Shown: positions 62,610-64,000 of the stretch, piece by piece | How the letters are laid out: each line of letters begins with the position of its first letter | Numbering within the stretch: position 1 is the first letter of the stretch | NCBI RefSeq assembly: GCF_023036475.1 | Contig: NZ_JAJQKI010000003.1 | Span: forward strand, 124,001 to 188,000 | Direction: 5' to 3' | DNA from: Bacillus pinisoli | Lineage (GTDB): Bacteria > Bacillota > Bacilli > Bacillales > SA4 | DNA: 64,000 bases | Notes under the pieces: generated by a model | What the model was told of the DNA's origin: nothing | What the model saw: the letters and a program-made list of their open reading frames with translations, nothing else | Database searches by the model: none | Program-made: the position numbers and the translations under genes

Positions 62610-63899
62610 TTATTTTGTAAGTTTAGAAAATGCTGTTTCTGCTGCTTGAATCGTATGTTCAATGTCTTCATCAGAGTGTGCAGTTGATAAGAACATTCCT
62701 TCAAATTGAGAAGGTGGCAGGAAAACACCTTCTTGGAGCATTAACTGATAATAATCTGCAAACATATCTAAGTTTGCTTCTTTTGCTTGGTCATAATTAG
62801 TTACTTCTCCATCTTTAAAGAAGAATCCTACCATAGAACCCGCTCTTGTTAAAGAGTGAGGAATTCCATGTTTCTTCGCTGCCGCTGTTAATCCTTCGAC
62901 TAGTCGGTCAGCTTTTCTTTCGAACTCTTCATATGAAGCCGGCGTTAGTTTTCTTAGTGTTTCCAAACCTGCTGTCATAGCAAGTGGATTACCTGATAAC
63001 GTTCCTGCTTGATAAATAGGTCCAGCAGGGGCAATCTGTTCCATAATCTCTCTTCTTCCACCATAGGCACCAACAGGTAAGCCTCCACCTATAACCTTTC
63101 CAAGACAGGTTAGATCTGGTATTACGTTATATTTACCTTGAGCAGAATGATACCCTACTCTAAATCCTGTCATTACTTCATCAAAAATTAATAACGCTCC
63201 GTACTGTGATGTGATTTCCCTTAATTGCTCTAAATATCCTGGTAGTGGCGTCACTACTCCCATATTCCCAGCAACTGGCTCAATAATAATACCCGCAATA
63301 TCATCACCAAACTGCTCAAACGCATACTTAACGCTTTCAAGATCATTGTAAGGAACAGTAATTGTATTTTGGGCAATTCCTTCAGGCACACCAGGGCTAT
63401 CAGGCAAGCCTAATGTGGCTACTCCAGAACCTGCTTTAATTAATAAAGAGTCACCATGTCCATGATAACAACCTTCGAATTTCATAATCTTATTACGGCC
63501 TGTATATCCACGAGCAAGACGAAGAGCACTCATTGTAGCTTCCGTTCCTGAGCTAACCATACGGACCATCTCAATAGAAGGAATTCTTTCAAGTACTAAT
63601 CGTGCCAGTTCTGTTTCAATCAGGGTAGGAGCTCCAAAGCTTGTTCCAGATTCGGTTACCTTTTTGATCGCTTCTACCACTTCATCGTCAGCATGACCAT
63701 GGATAAGTGGACCCCAAGAGAGCACATAGTCAATATATTCATTTCCATCGATATCATAAATTTTTGAGCCCTTTCCTCTTTCCATGAAAAGAGGATCCAT
63801 TTTTACAGACTTAAAAGCACGAACCGGGCTATTTACTCCACCTGGTAAAAGCTCTTTTGCTTCTTTGAAAGCTTCGATTGATTTTGTAAATTGCTTCAT
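62610..63899 (-). CDS. hemL: Glutamate-1-semialdehyde 2,1-aminomutase
   Basis: A 429-aa PLP/PMP enzyme forming 5-aminolevulinate from glutamate-1-semialdehyde in the C5 haem pathway. [18 protein letters not shown] (~122-139), [21 protein letters not shown] (~237-246) and the PLP lysine in [19 protein letters not shown] (~K266) are intact. ATG 63899 is preceded by GGGAGG. Last gene of the hemAXCDBL operon, starting 15 nt after hemB. Confidence 0.97.
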   Translation of the reverse strand: MKQFTKSIEAFKEAKELLPGGVNSPVRAFKSVKMDPLFMERGKGSKIYDIDGNEYIDYVLSWGPLIHGHADDEVVEAIKKVTESGTSFGAPTLIETELARLVLERIPSIEMVRMVSSGTEATMSALRLARGYTGRNKIMKFEGCYHGHGDSLLIKAGSGVATLGLPDSPGVPEGIAQNTITVPYNDLESVKYAFEQFGDDIAGIIIEPVAGNMGVVTPLPGYLEQLREITSQYGALLIFDEVMTGFRVGYHSAQGKYNVIPDLTCLGKVIGGGLPVGAYGGRREIMEQIAPAGPIYQAGTLSGNPLAMTAGLETLRKLTPASYEEFERKADRLVEGLTAAAKKHGIPHSLTRAGSMVGFFFKDGEVTNYDQAKEANLDMFADYYQLMLQEGVFLPPSQFEGMFLSTAHSDEDIEHTIQAAETAFSKLTK

Positions 63900-63914
63900 T
63901 TGTATAGCCTCCCG

Positions 63915-64000
63915 TTAATCGTTCTCAGATAACCACGCGGCAGCATCTTTTGCAAAATAGGTAATGATTAAATCAACACCCGCACGCTTCATACTTGTTA
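63915..64000 (-). CDS. hemB: Porphobilinogen synthase (3' end only)
   Basis: The last 28 codons are visible, reading TSMKRAGVDLIITYFAKDAA...WLSEND, then TAA at 63917-63915. This matches the HemB C-terminus (MKRAGADLIITYFAKDAARWL in relatives). The rest lies beyond the right edge. It is followed by hemL with a 15-nt gap, the conserved Bacillus hem operon order. Confidence 0.93.
   Translation of the reverse strand, partial: TSMKRAGVDLIITYFAKDAAAWLSEND

Overview
The window comes from the chromosome of a low-GC, endospore-forming Firmicute of the Bacillaceae. Gene order follows the Bacillus ruvAB-bofC / nad / obg-spo0B-rpmA / spoIVF / min-mre / radC-maf-spoIIB / folC-valS / ysxE-spoVID / hemLB region. 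Sporulation genes (bofC, safA, spo0B, spoIVFA/FB, spoIIB, ysxE, spoVID) run through it. Nearly everything is on the minus strand, so operons read from high to low coordinates.

Positions 1-4.4 kb: end of ruvB, ruvA, bofC, an unrecognised 125-aa ORF (plus strand), a YhcN/YlaJ-type lipoprotein and nadE. 4.4-11.5 kb: safA with a Pro/Gly/Gln-rich repeat tail, then the NAD synthesis divergon, nadB-nadC-nadA on one side and nifS-niaR on the other, with a likely NiaR operator between them. 11.5-18.98 kb: pheA, obg, spo0B, the rplU-ysxB-rpmA operon with an L21-type leader, rng, spoIVFB and spoIVFA. 19-27.2 kb: a PhoD-like phosphatase, minD-minC, mreD-mreC-mreB, radC and maf. 27.3-28.4 kb: spoIIB.

28.5-41.5 kb is the main accessory block. 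Between spoIIB and folC, where B. subtilis has essentially only the prepilin peptidase gene comC, this genome has a complete type IV pilus locus. The minus strand carries a membrane protein, a VanW/G5 protein, pilB, pilT, pilC, the pilin, pilD, pilM, pilN and a PilO-like protein with a C-terminal LysM domain. A divergent plus-strand operon carries two prepilin-like proteins and a large PilX-like protein. Next to it (41.5-48.5 kb) are a membrane-anchored ankyrin protein, a 1319-aa secreted protein with bacterial Ig-like repeats, and a membrane GAF-GGDEF diguanylate cyclase. I suggest these may be a surface adhesin and a signalling module for the pilus; that is inference.

48.6-57.99 kb: folC, valS with a valine T-box leader, a repeat-rich stretch, a 64-aa membrane protein, and an IS110-family element inserted in a 192-bp MITE-like repeat, then ysxE and spoVID. 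Four copies or derivatives of the MITE-like family are visible (192 bp twice, 96 bp, 45 bp), flanked by identical or near-identical 8-bp duplications. Comparing the two 192-bp copies fixes the IS110 ends at about 53880 and 55410. A 27-bp sequence is shared between the nadA/safA gap and the valS leader. 58.2-64 kb: a double-domain secreted nucleotidase (YfkN type), a small EamA/SMR-like membrane protein, hemL, and the 3' end of hemB.

No tRNA, rRNA, CRISPR array, replication origin or prophage was seen.
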